From: Cranoglanis bouderius
Taxonomy: Eukaryota; Chordata; Actinopteri; Siluriformes; Cranoglanididae
Length of the DNA: 64,000 bases
Reading direction: 5' to 3'
Assembly: GCA_023630585.1 (NCBI GenBank)
Contig: CM042536.1
Coordinates: 25,846,404 to 25,910,403, forward strand
This document shows positions 50,180 to 64,000 of the stretch, piece by piece (the first letter of the stretch is position 1; each line of letters begins with the position of its first letter). Below the pieces are notes generated by a model. It saw only the letters and a list, made by a program, of their open reading frames with translations, did not search any database and was not told the origin of the DNA. The position numbers and the translations under genes were made by a program.

Positions 50180-50530
50180 TGAACAGCAATTTTCAAGATT
50201 CTTGGATTGAGGTCTGGGCTTTGACTAAGACATTGTAACACACTCCAGGGAAGCAATGGCAGTATGCTTAGGGTGTTGTCTTGTTGGAAGACTGGGACAG
50301 TCTTTTTTTCTTCTTCTAGGACTGCCCTGTATTTGCCTCATCAATCTTGCCCTCCACCCTGACCAGTTTCCTAGTCCCTGCCGATGAAAAGCTTTGCCAC
50401 AACATGATGCTAACACCACCATGCTTTACCATGATGATTGTGTTCTCTGGTTTGGTTTTGTTTGATATATTTTTTTTCTATGTATACCAGCTTTACTTTG
50501 ATGATGGTATATTAGCATTTCAGAGCTAAG
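50180..50530 (-). mobile_element. Tc1-like remnant, antisense
   Basis: The plus strand reads as the complement of a transposase body: CTCCACCCTGACCAGTTTCC, ACAACATGATGCTAACACCA and CCATGCTTTACCATGATG are familiar antisense phrases of fish Tc1-like elements. No ends were found. A similar scrap lies at 51545-51660. Confidence 0.65.
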
Positions 50531-51544
50531 ACACACCCACAGTTAGCTTACTGAATGCAGTTTTCTCAGTGGACTGTGCTATTTAGGACTGTATACATTA
50601 ATATATGAACAAGTTAAAGTTATAAGAACATAATACTATTTCTTATGATTATGATAAAACCTCCATGGTCCTTCATCTTAGATATACATTAAGAGCACAT
50701 ATTCGTTTTTTTTTAGTGTAAGATAGTGATATAATACAATGATACTGGAATAAAATGTGGTTGGCCTTCATCAGGCATTGTGCTCATACAGTAATACCAG
50801 GATATGATATCATTGTCTCATATATTGCTGTGGAGAATGAGCAGCCGATGCAAATCCTCTACCTCTTGTTTTATTTTGCTGCCATTTCAAGTGGGGAAAT
50901 TCATTGAATTTGAATTACACAAAGTGCTCAAACGAGCAGTAAGGGACAGAGAAGGCATGTCTTGCTGCACAGAATAAGATTCCAGGCCAAGTCTGATTGG
51001 TTTTTAATCTATTCTGTGTCTATATGTTGTATGTACATTATTTCAAAAGGTATATTTTTGTTTGTTTCTACTGGCATCTGATTGGATCATTTAACGTTGT
51101 GGTACTGCAAGTGTTAAAAGCAGCAAAAATGTATTCTCAGTGGCAATGGGTATAAATTACAATAAGCTTTCATTTGAATGGTGCACTAATTTATAGCAGC
51201 AAATTATTAGTAACTGAATTATTACACATCAAAACTCTCATCGTGAGCCAAAGTCTTATGTAAAGTAATAACCGCGAATTTCATTTACATCTTGAAATGA
51301 ACAATTAAGTTAATTGCATGTTGTGAAGAAATAATACTGAATAATACTGAAATTGCGCACATTCAGATTTCAAACTCAACTACACAATGACTTAAGCTGT
51401 CCTCAGACACTCATTGTGCAAAGGAGGCAGGGTTTGCTCAAAACACAAACAATTTTGACCAACACTGACACGAGAGAGGAGCCGACTGTTGTTTTGACCA
51501 ATGTAAATACACTAAACAATAAAATAAGAGGTGCTCTGTCAAAC

Positions 51545-51660
51545 TTTCCCTCAACCCTGACTAGTTTCCCAGTTCCTACTGATGAAAAGCATCCCACGCT
51601 AACACCACCATGCTTCACTGTGGGCATGAAGTTCTCAAGGTGATGAGCAGTGTCGGATTT
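51545..51660 (-). mobile_element. Small Tc1-like remnant, antisense
   Basis: CTCAACCCTGACTAGTTTCC, CTAACACCACCATGCTTCAC and GTTCTCAAGGTGATGAGCAG repeat the phrases of 50180-50530. Probably a fragment of the same family. Confidence 0.6.
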
Positions 51661-53480
51661 TACTTGACATATACTTTCTACATAAAGGACATTGTATATC
51701 TGATCTGAGACACATCCACAATTATGTAGTGCAGTGTAGTTCGTCATTTTCATAAGGCATTAAAGACTGCATAAAAACAATGGCACAAATTATTAATTGG
51801 AGAACACAAAATTGCAAACTGAGATCACAAAAAAGCACATCATGCACACTGTCAATTGAATCACCTGAACAGTCTCATGATGGCATTAAACTAAGCACAC
51901 ATTTATAAAAAAAAAAATAATCTAGTTGTGCCCTATTCACAATATGAATTCTGCTCACTTGTATATCATTGCGTTTAAGGTTTAGTGCATCTTAAAATAA
52001 TGACAGTGTTACAGTGCTTTAGGAAACCAGGCTTGAGTGTATTTTAAAGAATGCAGATTGATGGTGTTAATATTTAGAGAATTCGTTCAGTGCTACATGA
52101 ATAAAGCTTTACGGTATGAAGCCGTTCTCATCAGGCTTTAAAAGATTGACAGCTCTCTGGAACGTGGCTCTAACACGTCCTTACACAAAAATAGCTGAAC
52201 AGGTGGTTGAAAATTTCTGACGAGTTCTAACGTGCAACATGAAGCCATGACGATCCCTGCCTTTCCAGGTCCTAATGAAAAATGTTTAGATAATTACAAA
52301 CAACACAGAATAAAAGCATCAAGCTTCACAATGACTGTAATGCTCCATTATCATTTAATTATACCAAACATTGAATCTGTATTCACTATCACGCCAGACA
52401 AGTTCACAAACGGCCGAAACTGCGATGAGTTTGTTTGATGGCGATGGACGAGAATGAAAAAACAAACCGTGCTTTGCTCTTAATGGCATCCTATAAACAC
52501 GGAGTCCGTAATAACAAATTAAAAGTGCACGATTTTCAACATGAGAGGAATTTTGATGAAGCTGGCTTGTGATTTTCTCTGATTTTCTGGGTCAAAGAGA
52601 AACTGTTGTATAACAGGACTTAAGGTTAAAATATAAAAAATACACTTTTATTGTCTCAAAATATAACCTTTTAAATAGGTAACAAACTTCAATAGTATTT
52701 TGAATAAAATGTACAGTATATATTTCCCAAAACTTTGTTTAAAGGTGATTTTTTGATATTTTTCAAACAGTACGTCTAAAATGATGTCTTTATCATTTTT
52801 GGCAATTATCCCTTAAACTCATTTAAACTCAAGTTAATCTAATTAAAAATGCATTTCCACCTTGTTTTTGAAAAATAAATAAATAAATAAAAGAATTCAC
52901 AGGAAACATCCCAGTGTCATGTAAGAAATTAATTCAGTTAACACAACTGGAACTAAACTTCTGCTCTAGTTACCATATGGTTGTTGGTATCAATCCCAGG
53001 AAAGGCAAAATAGGTATTCAGATATCATTTTTAGATATCATTGACAGTGAATATAATGTGTCATTATCTAATGTTTTCCCATTTTTTGTATCGGTTAAAG
53101 AGGCACTAATTTACAATCAGTAACTAAAATCAGTTTGTGTTTTAAAATTGAGCCTGACGTGGTTTTTTTTACTTTGTATTTTCTTGAGTTCATACTTTTT
53201 CTAATTTAACTTGAGTGAAGAATTTGAAGCTGCACTTCAACCTTTAACAGAAGCTTTATTTAGATAAGGAAAGCTATTTGTGCTCTGATAATTTATATTG
53301 AATGGAATAAAACACCGATGTGTGACAAATTCTCCTCTCAAGAGCAGCGTGACAAGTGCATCTCTTGTTTGTTTTGCTTATGCTATAGCCATGTGCTTTT
53401 GTTTTGGTTTCTGTCGCTGGTTTCTCTGACTCTGTTTTATCATTGGTTTGTTTTTCTAATGTGTGCACCTGTTCATTCCT
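51661..53480. other. Unassigned part of cntnap2 intron 1
   Basis: Ordinary AT-rich DNA. The short frames here have no recognisable domain, and no transposon ends were seen. Confidence 0.65.
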
Positions 53481-53484
53481 GTTC

Positions 53485-53790
53485 CATTGTGGTGGTGCAG
53501 TGTGTAGCATTGATGCCTCAGGGTCCTCGCTTAGATCCCGAACTCGGCCTCCTGTGTGCGCGCCGTTTCTGTTCATATTCTCTGTGAGTTTCCTCCCACC
53601 TCCCAAAAAAACATGCCAGTAGGTCAATTGGCTAAGATAAATTACCCCTAGATCTGTGTCAATGTATGCATGCATGCTGCCCTGTGATGGACTGGTATTC
53701 CAGCCAGGGTGTATTCCTGCCTCATGCCCAGTGTTCCCGGAATAGACTCCGGATTCACCACAACCCTGACCATGAGAAAGAGTTACTAAA
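53485..53790 (+). repeat. Short interspersed repeat
   Basis: Block order GGTGGTGCAGTGTGTAGCAT, TTTCCTCCCACCTCCCAAAA, GCCCTGTGATGGACTGGTAT and CAGTGTTCCCGGAATAGACT, CTCCGGATTCACCACAACCC is a familiar fish dispersed repeat. The long frames at this position are read-through of it. Confidence 0.78.
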
Positions 53791-54188
53791 AGTGAGTGAG
53801 AGAGTGTTCCTTTGTCTCTTGGCAAAGTCTTGCCAAGTGTTTATGTGCATTACTGAGCCTTGTTTTCTATCCCTGTTTGTTCCAGTTTTCCTAATAGTGC
53901 CTATTTCCGGTTTTTGATTATAGATTTGTTTTATATTGCCTGCACGTGTATTGAGCCACGACGAAGAGTTTTGGATTGCCCACAGTAAAGCCCATGCTGA
54001 GTTTCCATTCTGCTTCATCACACAGTTCATTACACCACATGCTTTTTATTTTGGTTTTCCTACTTGTTCTTATTCTATGTCTCTATGTTCATCTTGTCAT
54101 TGAGTTTCATTTCATTGATTTTTTTCATGGATTCTCATCTTGTCCTACATTTCTTAGCCGTATTTTCCTTGTGCTGTCCTAGATGCTG

Positions 54189-55277
<1,089 letters not shown>

Positions 55278-55331
<54 letters not shown>
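55278..55331. repeat. TA microsatellite, right of foldback element
   Basis: About 54 bases of pure TA continuing the tract that lies left of the element. Confidence 0.96.
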
Positions 55332-55340
<9 letters not shown>

Positions 55341-56078
55341 CCTGATTTTGAGATCTAAACCTGTTTTCACATGCTTATAAGTTATAAGTATGGTCATTCT
55401 GTATTTAACCTTGTCTAATGCACCCTGCTATCCTGAAAGCCCTTAATCCCAACGCTGAGCAAACACATACTCAATTGCAGCCTCCTACACCCAGATTTCA
55501 GCCAAAGCAAAAAAACTCAGTGTATTGTATTACAAGGTTGAGCTGGAGAGATTAGACAGGATTATATAAATTTCGCTTCGAAACATTATCAGGTTTACTG
55601 AATGAAGCACAAAAGGCAAATCCCTAAGTGTATCGGTTAATCTCTTTGAAAAGCAAAAGGCAATGAGAACTGCTGAACTCGTATTGTTTAAACAGACACT
55701 TTAAACATCAGGGAATTATGGAATTAAATGTGTGCAAATACACACACACACACACTAACACACACAACAGTAGTGTAACGCTCAGACAAAGTAATAATAT
55801 AACTGGGGAAATCCTCAGACAAAGCTCCGGGCCCAGGAATGGAGGAAGGTGTGATGAGATGCTGAGAAATGTGATCTTCATCTCACACAGTCTCCAGCAG
55901 CTTTCCCTGCTCTCAGATATGAGCTCAAAGTGCACTCATATCGATCAACCCTAATTGCTCAACTTTATCATAATCCATTGTGAGGAAAATGCATACATGC
56001 TTGTCTTTGTTTTTAGAAAATAATCACGATCCAATCTAATTTAAAAGTGAATTTATACCAGATCGATGGTCGCACCAC

Positions 56079-56402
56079 ATCCATCTATTTTCCGTAGCAC
56101 TTATCCTACACGGGGTTGCAGAGAAGCCTATCCCAGGGAACACAGGGCACAAGGCGGGGGACACCCTGGACAGGGTGCCAACTCATCACAGGGCACAATC
56201 ACACACACTTGCACAATTTAGAAATGCCAATCAGCCTACACTGTAGGTTTTTGGACTGGGGGAGGAAACCGGAGTTCCCGGAGGAAACCCTTGAAGCACG
56301 TGGAGAACATGCAAGCTCTGCACACACAGGGTGGAGGCAGGATTCGAACCCCCAACCCTGTAGGCATGAGGCCAACATGCTAACCACTAAGCCACCCTGC
56401 CC
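56079..56402 (+). repeat. Short interspersed repeat, CCATCC family, copy 3
   Basis: Runs from CCATCTATTTTCCGTAGCAC through ACACGGGGTTGCAGAGAAGC and CACCCTGGACAGGGTGCC to GGATTCGAACCCCCAACCC and TAACCACTAAGCCACC. It retains the most complete right end. Confidence 0.85.
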
Positions 56403-56893
56403 CCGTCACCGGCATTTTCATAACAATACAAAAAAACCTTCACCATATCAACCATTATAAGAATTACTTTGTGAAACAACAACCCATTTTTAAAACCATT
56501 TATTATTAGTCTTACATTATGTGGAGCATACACCATACAAGTCATAGATGCCTATGTATGAGCTATTACTATAGAAACAATAATGTATTCGAATAATGCA
56601 CACCTTCTGTCAACCAGTTTCGAGCATTCAACTGTGCTACGATATAATTTTCTAGAACATCAGCTCTGACAGTAAAAAAAAAATGAACAAAACTGGAAAG
56701 TTGTGACATGCTATTGTGTCATGCACTGAAATCAGTTTTTTTTTTTTCTCTCTGAGTCTCTCAGATGAGGAAACAAACACAAATCCAGTGCATGTGTTCT
56801 GTCAGGCATATGGTCCATTCAATCAACCAGTGAGTAAAATAGTCTCTAGGCTGATTCACTTGGTGTAATTTGGAAAAAAAAAAATCATTTAAA

Positions 56894-56897
<4 letters not shown>

Positions 56898-56928
<31 letters not shown>
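56898..56928. repeat. AC microsatellite
   Basis: About 31 bases of AC in cntnap2 intron 1. Confidence 0.95.
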
Positions 56929-56931
<3 letters not shown>

Positions 56932-56949
56932 GAAATCCATACACACGTG

Positions 56950-58480
56950 CAATTTTCTTTCCAGTATTATAATCTATAATCATATACTGCTTAAGATCTC
57001 TTCATTATCCTTACCTTTATCGCAATATGCAATAAATTCATTTATAGCTGTCCTTATCTAACAACTTGCACCATTACTCCTCTAAATGCAGTGAGACTGC
57101 TGAGTTGAGATTATTATAAAAATAGCCCGTGTGTCCTCTGAAGGGAATGACAGCTCAATTGGGTTCCTATTCTCAGAAGCTATTCCCAAATATAATTGTA
57201 ACTCAGTGTGAGCAAGCAGATTTAAACAGAACATCTTGTTTAAGTGAGTCAGAATATGGACCTGATCCTTGATCATCACTATCTGAATCGGTGAATTAAA
57301 CGCAAAGGTTACATCCATATTTACATGGGGAAAGTTGCGTAGGTTCAGGGTTATGCTACACAGGTACAGATTTCAGATGAATGGACATCTGAATCTGGGA
57401 TAGAAAATATGGACTGAAATAGTGGTGTTTTCTTTGCTGTCAAATATAATACGAAGTAACACAGAAACAAGAGACAATTGAAATATGGGGGGAAAAGGCT
57501 AATGTGAATACAAGATATATGAATGAGAAGATGGCAAGCATTGCAATAAACATCTAATGGCACCAATATGGGAAAGTTATACAGTAAAATAGCACTTGAT
57601 CCAGCACATTCTCTTATTATGCGTTTTATTTTTTTCTATACTGCTCCAACAGTTTCCCATGTGCACAATTTAATGAAGCCACAGGATACTAAATCTAACT
57701 ACTAAATTACTTTTGAGGTCTGAACAGTGGTGTACACAATTTCAGTATTAAATCCAGACTGCACACTCAACTCTGAATACACTCCAGAGAGGATACGTGC
57801 TGCTTATGAATAAAGCATGGGAAAGTGACAAAGCTAATCCATTCCTGTTGTATTCATCATGATGTCAAAAGTGTAAAGAAAAAAGCCGATCCCAGTAAAG
57901 TAAAGTTCCTGTTGTCGTACTGCTGAGTATTTATCGGTGTAGTTGGTAAGGAGTGAAGAGTGAGTGGACGGGGGTAAATGAAATTTCCCTACGCCAGTCC
58001 AACCCATTAAACGCTGCCTTTAAGCCTCCATTAGCGAGAGCAGACAGCGGAACGTTAATCGTGTTTCTCCATCTCCGGCTGCAATAAAGGAACTCAGGCA
58101 TGCAGCCATATTGTGGAGAAAAACACCTAACAGCCTTTAGGTTCTACAGCACAAAAACAATTTACGCCTTTTTTCACTGATGGCCACCATTACCACCGCT
58201 CACCCTTAGCCATTACCATGCAGATCAGGAAGGAGAGAGAAAGACAGATCAGACCAGAGGAGCGACAGAGAGAGATAGAGTTGCTCTGTTCACAGAGATA
58301 GACGTGTACTGGTTTAAGTAAGAAGAAAAACCTTGGTGAGATTTGGTCCAAAGTTTGTCTTTTTAAAAAAAAAAAAAAATTATTATTTTTATTATTCATT
58401 AGCAGTGAGTGGGTATGATTTGAAAAGAGAGCAGGCTTCTATTTGTCCTTGAAAGTTCATCATGTCATACTTTCCAACAG
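56950..58480. other. Unassigned part of cntnap2 intron 1
   Basis: No transposon ends, arrays or coding sequence recognised. A few short frames lack any domain features. Confidence 0.6.
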
Positions 58481-58489
58481 CAAAGCGAT

Positions 58490-59079
58490 ATTTTATTATC
58501 TCTCTTTCTATCTTTCTCTATCTCTCCTAGTCTGTCCATCTGTCTAATTATCTGTCTGTATCTGCCTATCTCGCTGTCTATTCTTAGTGTGTGTGTGTGT
58601 GTGTCTTACAGTCTACCTACGTATCTGACTCTTGATATATCTGTCAAACCTAAAATGATAAAGATGTCACTCTCTTTATCATTCTGTTTGCCTGTCTGTC
58701 AGTCAGTCTGTCTGTGTATCTGTCTATACCCATCCCTTTTCTGTCTTTCTGTCCTGTATGTTTATCTCTCTGTGTCTATTGCTTAATCTGTCTGTCTGTC
58801 AGTCTACCTAAATGTGTATAACCAATCTCTTTAATTCTCTGTATATCTACTCCACTGTCTGTCTCTCAGTATGTACTCTATGTCTGTTACTCTGTATCTG
58901 TCTTTTCAACTGTCTGTCTACCTATCCCCCTATCTGTCTGTCTGTCTATCTCTCCAACTGTCTTTTGGTTTATCTGTCTATTACATCTTTCTGTCTGTCC
59001 CTCAGTCTGTATGTCTGTCTCTTTGTATGTATCTGTATCTCTTTAACTGTCCCTAATCCTATTGCATTATTTAACGGTA

Positions 59080-59124
<45 letters not shown>

Positions 59125-59441
59125 GTCTAATTTCATTGTCTGTTTATCTATCCCCCTGTCTATCTGCCTATCTGTCTTTCTATCTATCTCTCTGTCTATC
59201 ACTTTAACTGCCTGTCTATCTGTCAGTTGCTTCATCTTTATGTCTGTCTCCCAGTCTGTATGTCTATCTCTGTGTATCTATTGTTTTAGCTATCCATCTG
59301 TCTATTTATCTAATCTACTTGTCTATCTCTTTATCTCACTCCTTGCCCGTCTGTCTCTCAGTCTGTATGTCTGTCTCTCTGTATTTGTGTCTCTTTAACT
59401 GTCCCTAGGCCGATCACTTTCTTTAATGGTCTGTTCATCAA

Positions 59442-59509
<68 letters not shown>

Positions 59510-59640
59510 TCTATCTGTCTGTCTATCTATTTATCTATCTGTCTGTCTGTCTATCTATCTATCTATTTTTTATATACTCTATTTTTCTGTCTACCTGCTT
59601 GTCTTTTTGTATCTATTTGTCTGTCTGTGTATCACTTCAC
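58490..59640. repeat. TCTG / TCTA tetranucleotide tract
   Basis: About 1.15 kb of CTGT and CTAT units in changing mixtures, from pure runs (59080-59125, 59440-59560) to degenerate edges. Frames rich in CLSVYLS across it are artefacts. Confidence 0.95.
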
Positions 59641-60925
59641 AATCTGAGTCCACTTTTTTGAGAATTATGTGGTTCTCTCCTCGGCGCCAGCAGACAGACA
59701 GGGAGTGCATTAGTTTTGCAGACAGACGGCTGTGTCTCTTTCTGCATTCGCACTGCGAGCTATAAGAGCACAGAGCCTCTGTTCCCATTCTCATGGCCAC
59801 AAGCTCAACTGCTCAACAAATGCCAAAGCTAACACCCAAACCCTGTTTTATGACCAGACCAGTCAAAAGAACTAAAAATCCTGCGAGTTTCTTGGCATGA
59901 AGCTACTTCTTTTCAACAATTCTCATTGGGCAGACAGTTCCACAATCATCAGGAATTCTCATCTCTCAGTCAGAGGACCTTGAAGACATTGTCAGCTTCC
60001 TTCTGGCTTAAGAAAGATGCCAAGCCGTCAATTCAAGGCCTGTCGAGTGAACGAGCCGTGGATCCCAGTGTCAGTTAACGGACATAAAAGGCATCTTAGG
60101 CATTTCCGTGCCTGGAAGTGAACGCTGGAGGTTCAGCATCAGGTTACAGTCAGTCAGCTTCTGGAGAACTATACTATAGATTACTTGTGATGGCTGTTTG
60201 TGATATTGAATGAGAAGGATAAGAAAATTCCACTACCTATTACAGCTGCATTTTTAAAAGTGGGAATTCAGTTCGATTCAAGAACAGCGTCAATTCTGCA
60301 GCCTTTGCAGTCAGAATCCAGAGCAGCACTGCACTATGCTTCAGTAATAAACACAAGAGCAGCTCTGTTTCTCGGAGAAACTTTGCAGTGTCTCTCAGAT
60401 GCACACATCTTCATGCACAATTAGCTAATGCATAACATTTTATATGCGTGGTAATGGAGCTGATAGTATAGCAGCTATGATAAATAATGCATTCAGCTGA
60501 TCAACTTTGCTATGATCACTATGGAAATTGAGATGAAGAATAATTCATGAGCGAAACTGAAGCCACAACAAACTTCACATCAAAACTGTTCAGTAATCAA
60601 GTCAATTAAGTCTTTAATCATATATAATTTTTTCTTCTTTTCTGACTGATGTTTTTTTTAGTATGCAATTATACTGCTGTGAAATTTTTTTTTTGCCAAG
60701 AAGTGTTTTTAATTTCATCATTTATTAAAAATGAATACACACACTCAGCTGATATGCTTAAGAATAAATTATTGTGAACAGAAACAAACTATAAAACAAA
60801 TAATGGTTTGTTTAGAAATAAACTTCTTTAGAAATACTCCAGAAGTTTGTGAATATATTACTTACATTCAACTTCATAGCTCATACAATGCTGATAACTT
60901 GAGTTACGGCATTTTTTAAACTAAG
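59641..60925. other. Unassigned part of cntnap2 intron 1
   Basis: Moderately complex DNA without recognised elements. The frame at 60200-60424 shows no known domain and no splice context matching a signal-peptide exon. Confidence 0.6.
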
Positions 60926-61378
60926 CTTTAAAGTCCCTGTGAAGTGCCTTGAAACACACAGCGTTATTTGATGTGTTGACGTAATTTCCACTGAAACAGG
61001 AAGTCAGGGCGGGACATATAGAGTGGCTCCTCACCCTTTTTAAATAGCCAATAGCGTTTAGCTTATCTCACAGCCAGGGCTAAGCCGTACTTGACAATCA
61101 GTACCATGGATTTTTATAATATTGGGGACTTCAGATTCTACAGAGCATTTGATTGGACAGAATCTGAAGAAACTGAGAAACTGAAGTGCAGAATGATGTC
61201 ATCAAAACTGTTGATCCGTATTGGTGGTAGAGAGAGAGTGTAAATTTTGAATGCATATATCTTCTAAATGTGAATTTTGTCATTGTTTTGGAGCGCACTA
61301 GCTTATAGATAACCTTAAGGCTAACATATTCATACTAAAAGCCACAAAACTTCGATTTTGATTTCACGTGGACTTTAC
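60926..61378. mobile_element. MITE with AAAGTCC ends
   Basis: The left end TTAAAGTCCCTGTGAAGTG is inverted as GATTTCACGTGGACTTTA on the right, enclosing about 450 non-coding bases with phrases like GAGTGGCTCCTCACCC. This matches a fish MITE type I recall. It lies in cntnap2 intron 1. Confidence 0.72.
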
Positions 61379-61549
61379 AATCTCATTCATTAAATTGTAA
61401 CTAAAATGACCATACTCAAACTGCTCAAACAAAACTTTTATTAAATATAAAGTACTTTCACACAGCTAATATGATAGTAATTCACACACATGCCTTGGTA
61501 AATAGTTAGCTACTGTTTTTAATCACATGATGTGCTGTACGTCAATTTA

Positions 61550-62282
61550 CAGTGCCCTCCGAAAGTACTGGAACAGCAAGGGCAGTTCTATTGTTTTCGC
61601 TATACATTAAAGACATTTATGCTGATGTGACTGATGATTGTAGCAGCAGAATGAATTCAGAAGTCTACAGAAACAATCTGTTATCCAATTTACAGAGAAG
61701 TGCATCCAATCTAATTGGGAGGAACTTCATCGCAGCAAGACAATGATCTAAAACACACTGCCGACTCAACAGAGGACTTTATCGGGGGGGAAACGTGGAA
61801 GGTTTTAGACTGGCCAAGTCAATCACCAGACCTTAACCCAGTTGCATTTCACCTCCTGAAGAGGAGACTGAAAGGAGGAACCCCCTGAAACAAACAACAA
61901 CTGAAAGAAGCTGCGGTAAAAGCCTGGAAAAGCAACACAAAAGAAAAATGCAACAGTTTGGTGATGTCAATGTGTCAAAGGCTTGATGCAGTTATTAGAA
62001 GCAAGGGATATGCAACCAAACATTAAGTGTTATTTATTTAAATTTACTTTAAGACTATCTGTTCCATTACTTTTGCTTGCCTAAAAACTGGGTGGTCTCA
62101 TACCAAAAGGTGCCATGCTCTAAGCTGTTTAACACATCTAGATGTAAATATGAGGAAATAACAGCTGAAATTCTGATCTATCGTCTCATATTCATCCTTT
62201 GATCTCGAACCCAAACGTCTTCAATGTATAGCGAAAAACAAAAGAATTGGCCTCGCCGTTCCAATATTTTCGGCGGGGACTG
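61550..62282 (+). mobile_element. Tc1/mariner-like element, family Q copy 3
   Basis: Ends CAGTGCCCTCCGAAAGTACT and the complement of AATATTTTCGGCGGGGACTG; TA at 61548-61549 and 62283-62284. The plus strand keeps DWPSQSPDLNP of the transposase near 61809-61841. It preserves an uninterrupted version of the site (ATCTAGATGTAAATATGAGG) at which copy 2 was invaded. Confidence 0.86.
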
Positions 62283-62284
62283 TA

Positions 62285-63670
62285 CATTATGTTACGTTAC
62301 AACCTATTTCCGGCGAGATCTGTTACAAAATCTTTTTTTTCGATTGCACTTCTTCTGTTTTTACTATCTGATTTAGTATTTTCTTTGAATATTGAATATT
62401 GAATGTCACTTCTTGTGTCTAGACCTTTAATCCTGATTTGACACTGTTAAAAACCAGCAGGCCGTCATAACTTCATCCCAACATTTGCAGATCCACGCTG
62501 TTTTGAATCAATGCATCCGTATCGTAAATACTGACACCTCTGTCTCATAGTAATTACCTGCGGAGCATCTTAGGAGGATGTTTTCTTCTCCTTGCCGTCT
62601 TGAATACTGAATGAGAGGTTTTCAATGAAGGAGTGAAATTACGCTGCTTTCACCTGCAGGTACGATGCGATGAGAGTGGAGGGGACAAAGAACGGAGATG
62701 GAAGAGCGTGGCTTAATGAACACTGACATTTCAATTTAGTGTTTGCCCCTGTGGCATTTCGCAGCTCAAATAAAAAAAATGACACCAAGCGAAGAGTTTT
62801 CCCTCTGAGGTCAAAATTTCGAATTCGGTGCCAAAGTCAGAATAGCTGCAGAGCTCCTGAAGGGCGAGTGTGTGTGTGGATAGTGATGAAAGCGGGTGCA
62901 ATAGTGTTGTGTATTTCCTATTTTTATGCTCTGAAAGCTGTCTAACAACTAGCTGATGTATGGGAAATACTGCTGCTAATATAATGTACTTTGCATGGCT
63001 AAAATTTCCCTGAAACACATTAAATAAGTTTATACTGAAATATTTGTGACATGTTTCGCGAGTCGGATGCTAATTTGTTGGACGGTGCTGTATTTTTTGT
63101 ATTATTCCAGTCGGTTGCCATGCTGATGTCATTAGCACGAGCTTAGCGCAAGAATTTCTTTTCTCACCATATTCCAGTGGCACCCAACATCATATTGATG
63201 AAAAAACAAATGTATAAGTAGTGGAGACAGAAAACATTGGAGTCAACCGATACGGTTGCTCTGAATTACAGCGATCTGCGAGACGATGAGCACGATGGTG
63301 TCGACGGTGTATTAGCATGAAATTTGAAGCTTTGGGAGCTGATCTATTTGAACAGAGTGTACAGAGTGTTCAGATGAGGAAGTGTGAAAAGGTGGACAGA
63401 CTAAAGGGCTAAAGCGCCGCTGCATCATTCTGCACCACTATCAGTAATCTAGGAAATAGTTTAAATGGAAATAGACTAACATGGTGATGAAAGATGTTTG
63501 AATTAAAACTGTCGACTCTTGGACTTTATTGAAGATCACGTTCATTATTAATTAATATCAAAAAAGTTGTATGCTAGGGTCTTGCTCAAAAGCCCACCTG
63601 CAAAATACCATGTAAATTACAATACACTCAGTTACAACATTAAATTGATGAATGAATGAACATCTGAATG
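62285..63670. other. Unassigned part of cntnap2 intron 1
   Basis: No elements or exons recognised. The short frames have no supporting features. Confidence 0.6.
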
Positions 63671-63675
63671 AATGA

Positions 63676-63875
63676 ATGTATTTACATTTACAGCATTTGG
63701 CAGACACCCTTATCCAGAGCGACTTACATTTATGTCATTTATACAACTGAGCAGTTGAGGGTTAAGGGCCTTGCTCAAGAGCCCACAGTGGCAGCTTGGT
63801 AGTGCTGGGGTTTGAAGTCACGAACTTCTGTTCAGTAGGCCAACGTCTTAACCACTGAGCTACCCCTGCCAACCA
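63676..63875 (+). repeat. SINE-like short repeat
   Basis: ACAGCATTTGGCAGACACCC, TTATCCAGAGCGACTTACAT, GGGTTAAGGGCCTTGCTCAA and TTAACCACTGAGCTACC give the order of a very common fish short repeat. Scraps of it also occur at 63565-63600 and about 7768-7796. Confidence 0.82.
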
Positions 63876-64000
63876 CTTCCAAAATGTATACATGACTAGT
63901 CCTCTCTTTTGACACTACCATAACCCCATAACAATGCAGCTACAGAACAAAAGCACTGTATTTCCTTTTGAAGACTTTCTGTCAATTCTTAATATTTCAT

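Noticed and set aside
53274..53825. 183-codon minus-strand frame
   Set aside because: Most of it reads antisense through a dispersed short repeat. No domain, splice context or codon pattern of a gene.
58812..59647. Long cysteine- and leucine-rich frames resembling membrane proteins
   Set aside because: Product of TCTG/TCTA repeats, in all frames.
60200..60424. Small plus-strand frame as a novel gene
   Set aside because: No homology that I recognise, no splice or promoter context, and it lies inside an intron of cntnap2.

Overview
The window is vertebrate, almost certainly teleost, genomic DNA. It is AT-rich and dense in microsatellites. Coding sequence sits in short exons with GT-AG splice sites, and the introns are full of Tc1/mariner, hAT, LINE-2 and MITE-like fragments of the kind common in fish. 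Several repeat families resemble ones I remember from otophysan fish such as catfishes, but I cannot prove the order from sequence alone.

Two host genes are present, both on the minus strand, in the order cntnap2 then cul1. Positions 1-5794 hold the N-terminal coding part of cul1 (cullin-1, the SCF ubiquitin ligase scaffold): eleven full coding exons plus the first 20 bases of a twelfth at the left edge. A probable non-coding first exon lies at about 10213-10440. Positions 13984-49885 hold 24 exons of cntnap2 (contactin-associated protein-like 2, Caspr2), encoding 1288 complete residues from the start of the discoidin domain to the stop codon. Only the signal-peptide exon is missing, and it should lie beyond the right end. 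I checked intron phase at every junction in both genes and all joins stay in frame. The order and orientation match human chromosome 7q35-36, but here the genes are only about 3.5 kb apart and cntnap2 is far more compact than the megabase-scale human gene.

Region by region: 1-10212 is cul1 with Tc1-like fragments in its introns. 10213-13983 is the cul1 promoter, the intergenic stretch and the cntnap2 3' UTR, with a MITE and AAAC/AAAT arrays. 13984-28335 is the 3' half of cntnap2 (fibrinogen-like region, laminin G3 and G4, transmembrane segment, tail), with short introns. 28336-49885 is the 5' half, with larger introns holding a 64-bp array split by a LINE-2, a 31-bp minisatellite, a complete hAT element carrying a solo LTR, and a Tc1-like element nested in another. 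49886-64000 is intron 1 of cntnap2: more Tc1-like elements, a MITE, a 1.1-kb TCTG/TCTA tract and short SINE-like repeats, with no coding exon that I can support.

The two genes are neighbours by synteny, not by function: cul1 is ubiquitous, while cntnap2 is a neuronal adhesion protein. I found no undescribed biological system. The most informative observations are the nested transposon histories with intact target-site duplications, splice sites that abut long dinucleotide repeats, a likely extra 96-bp intron in cntnap2, and a recurrent hairpin-forming repeat family.
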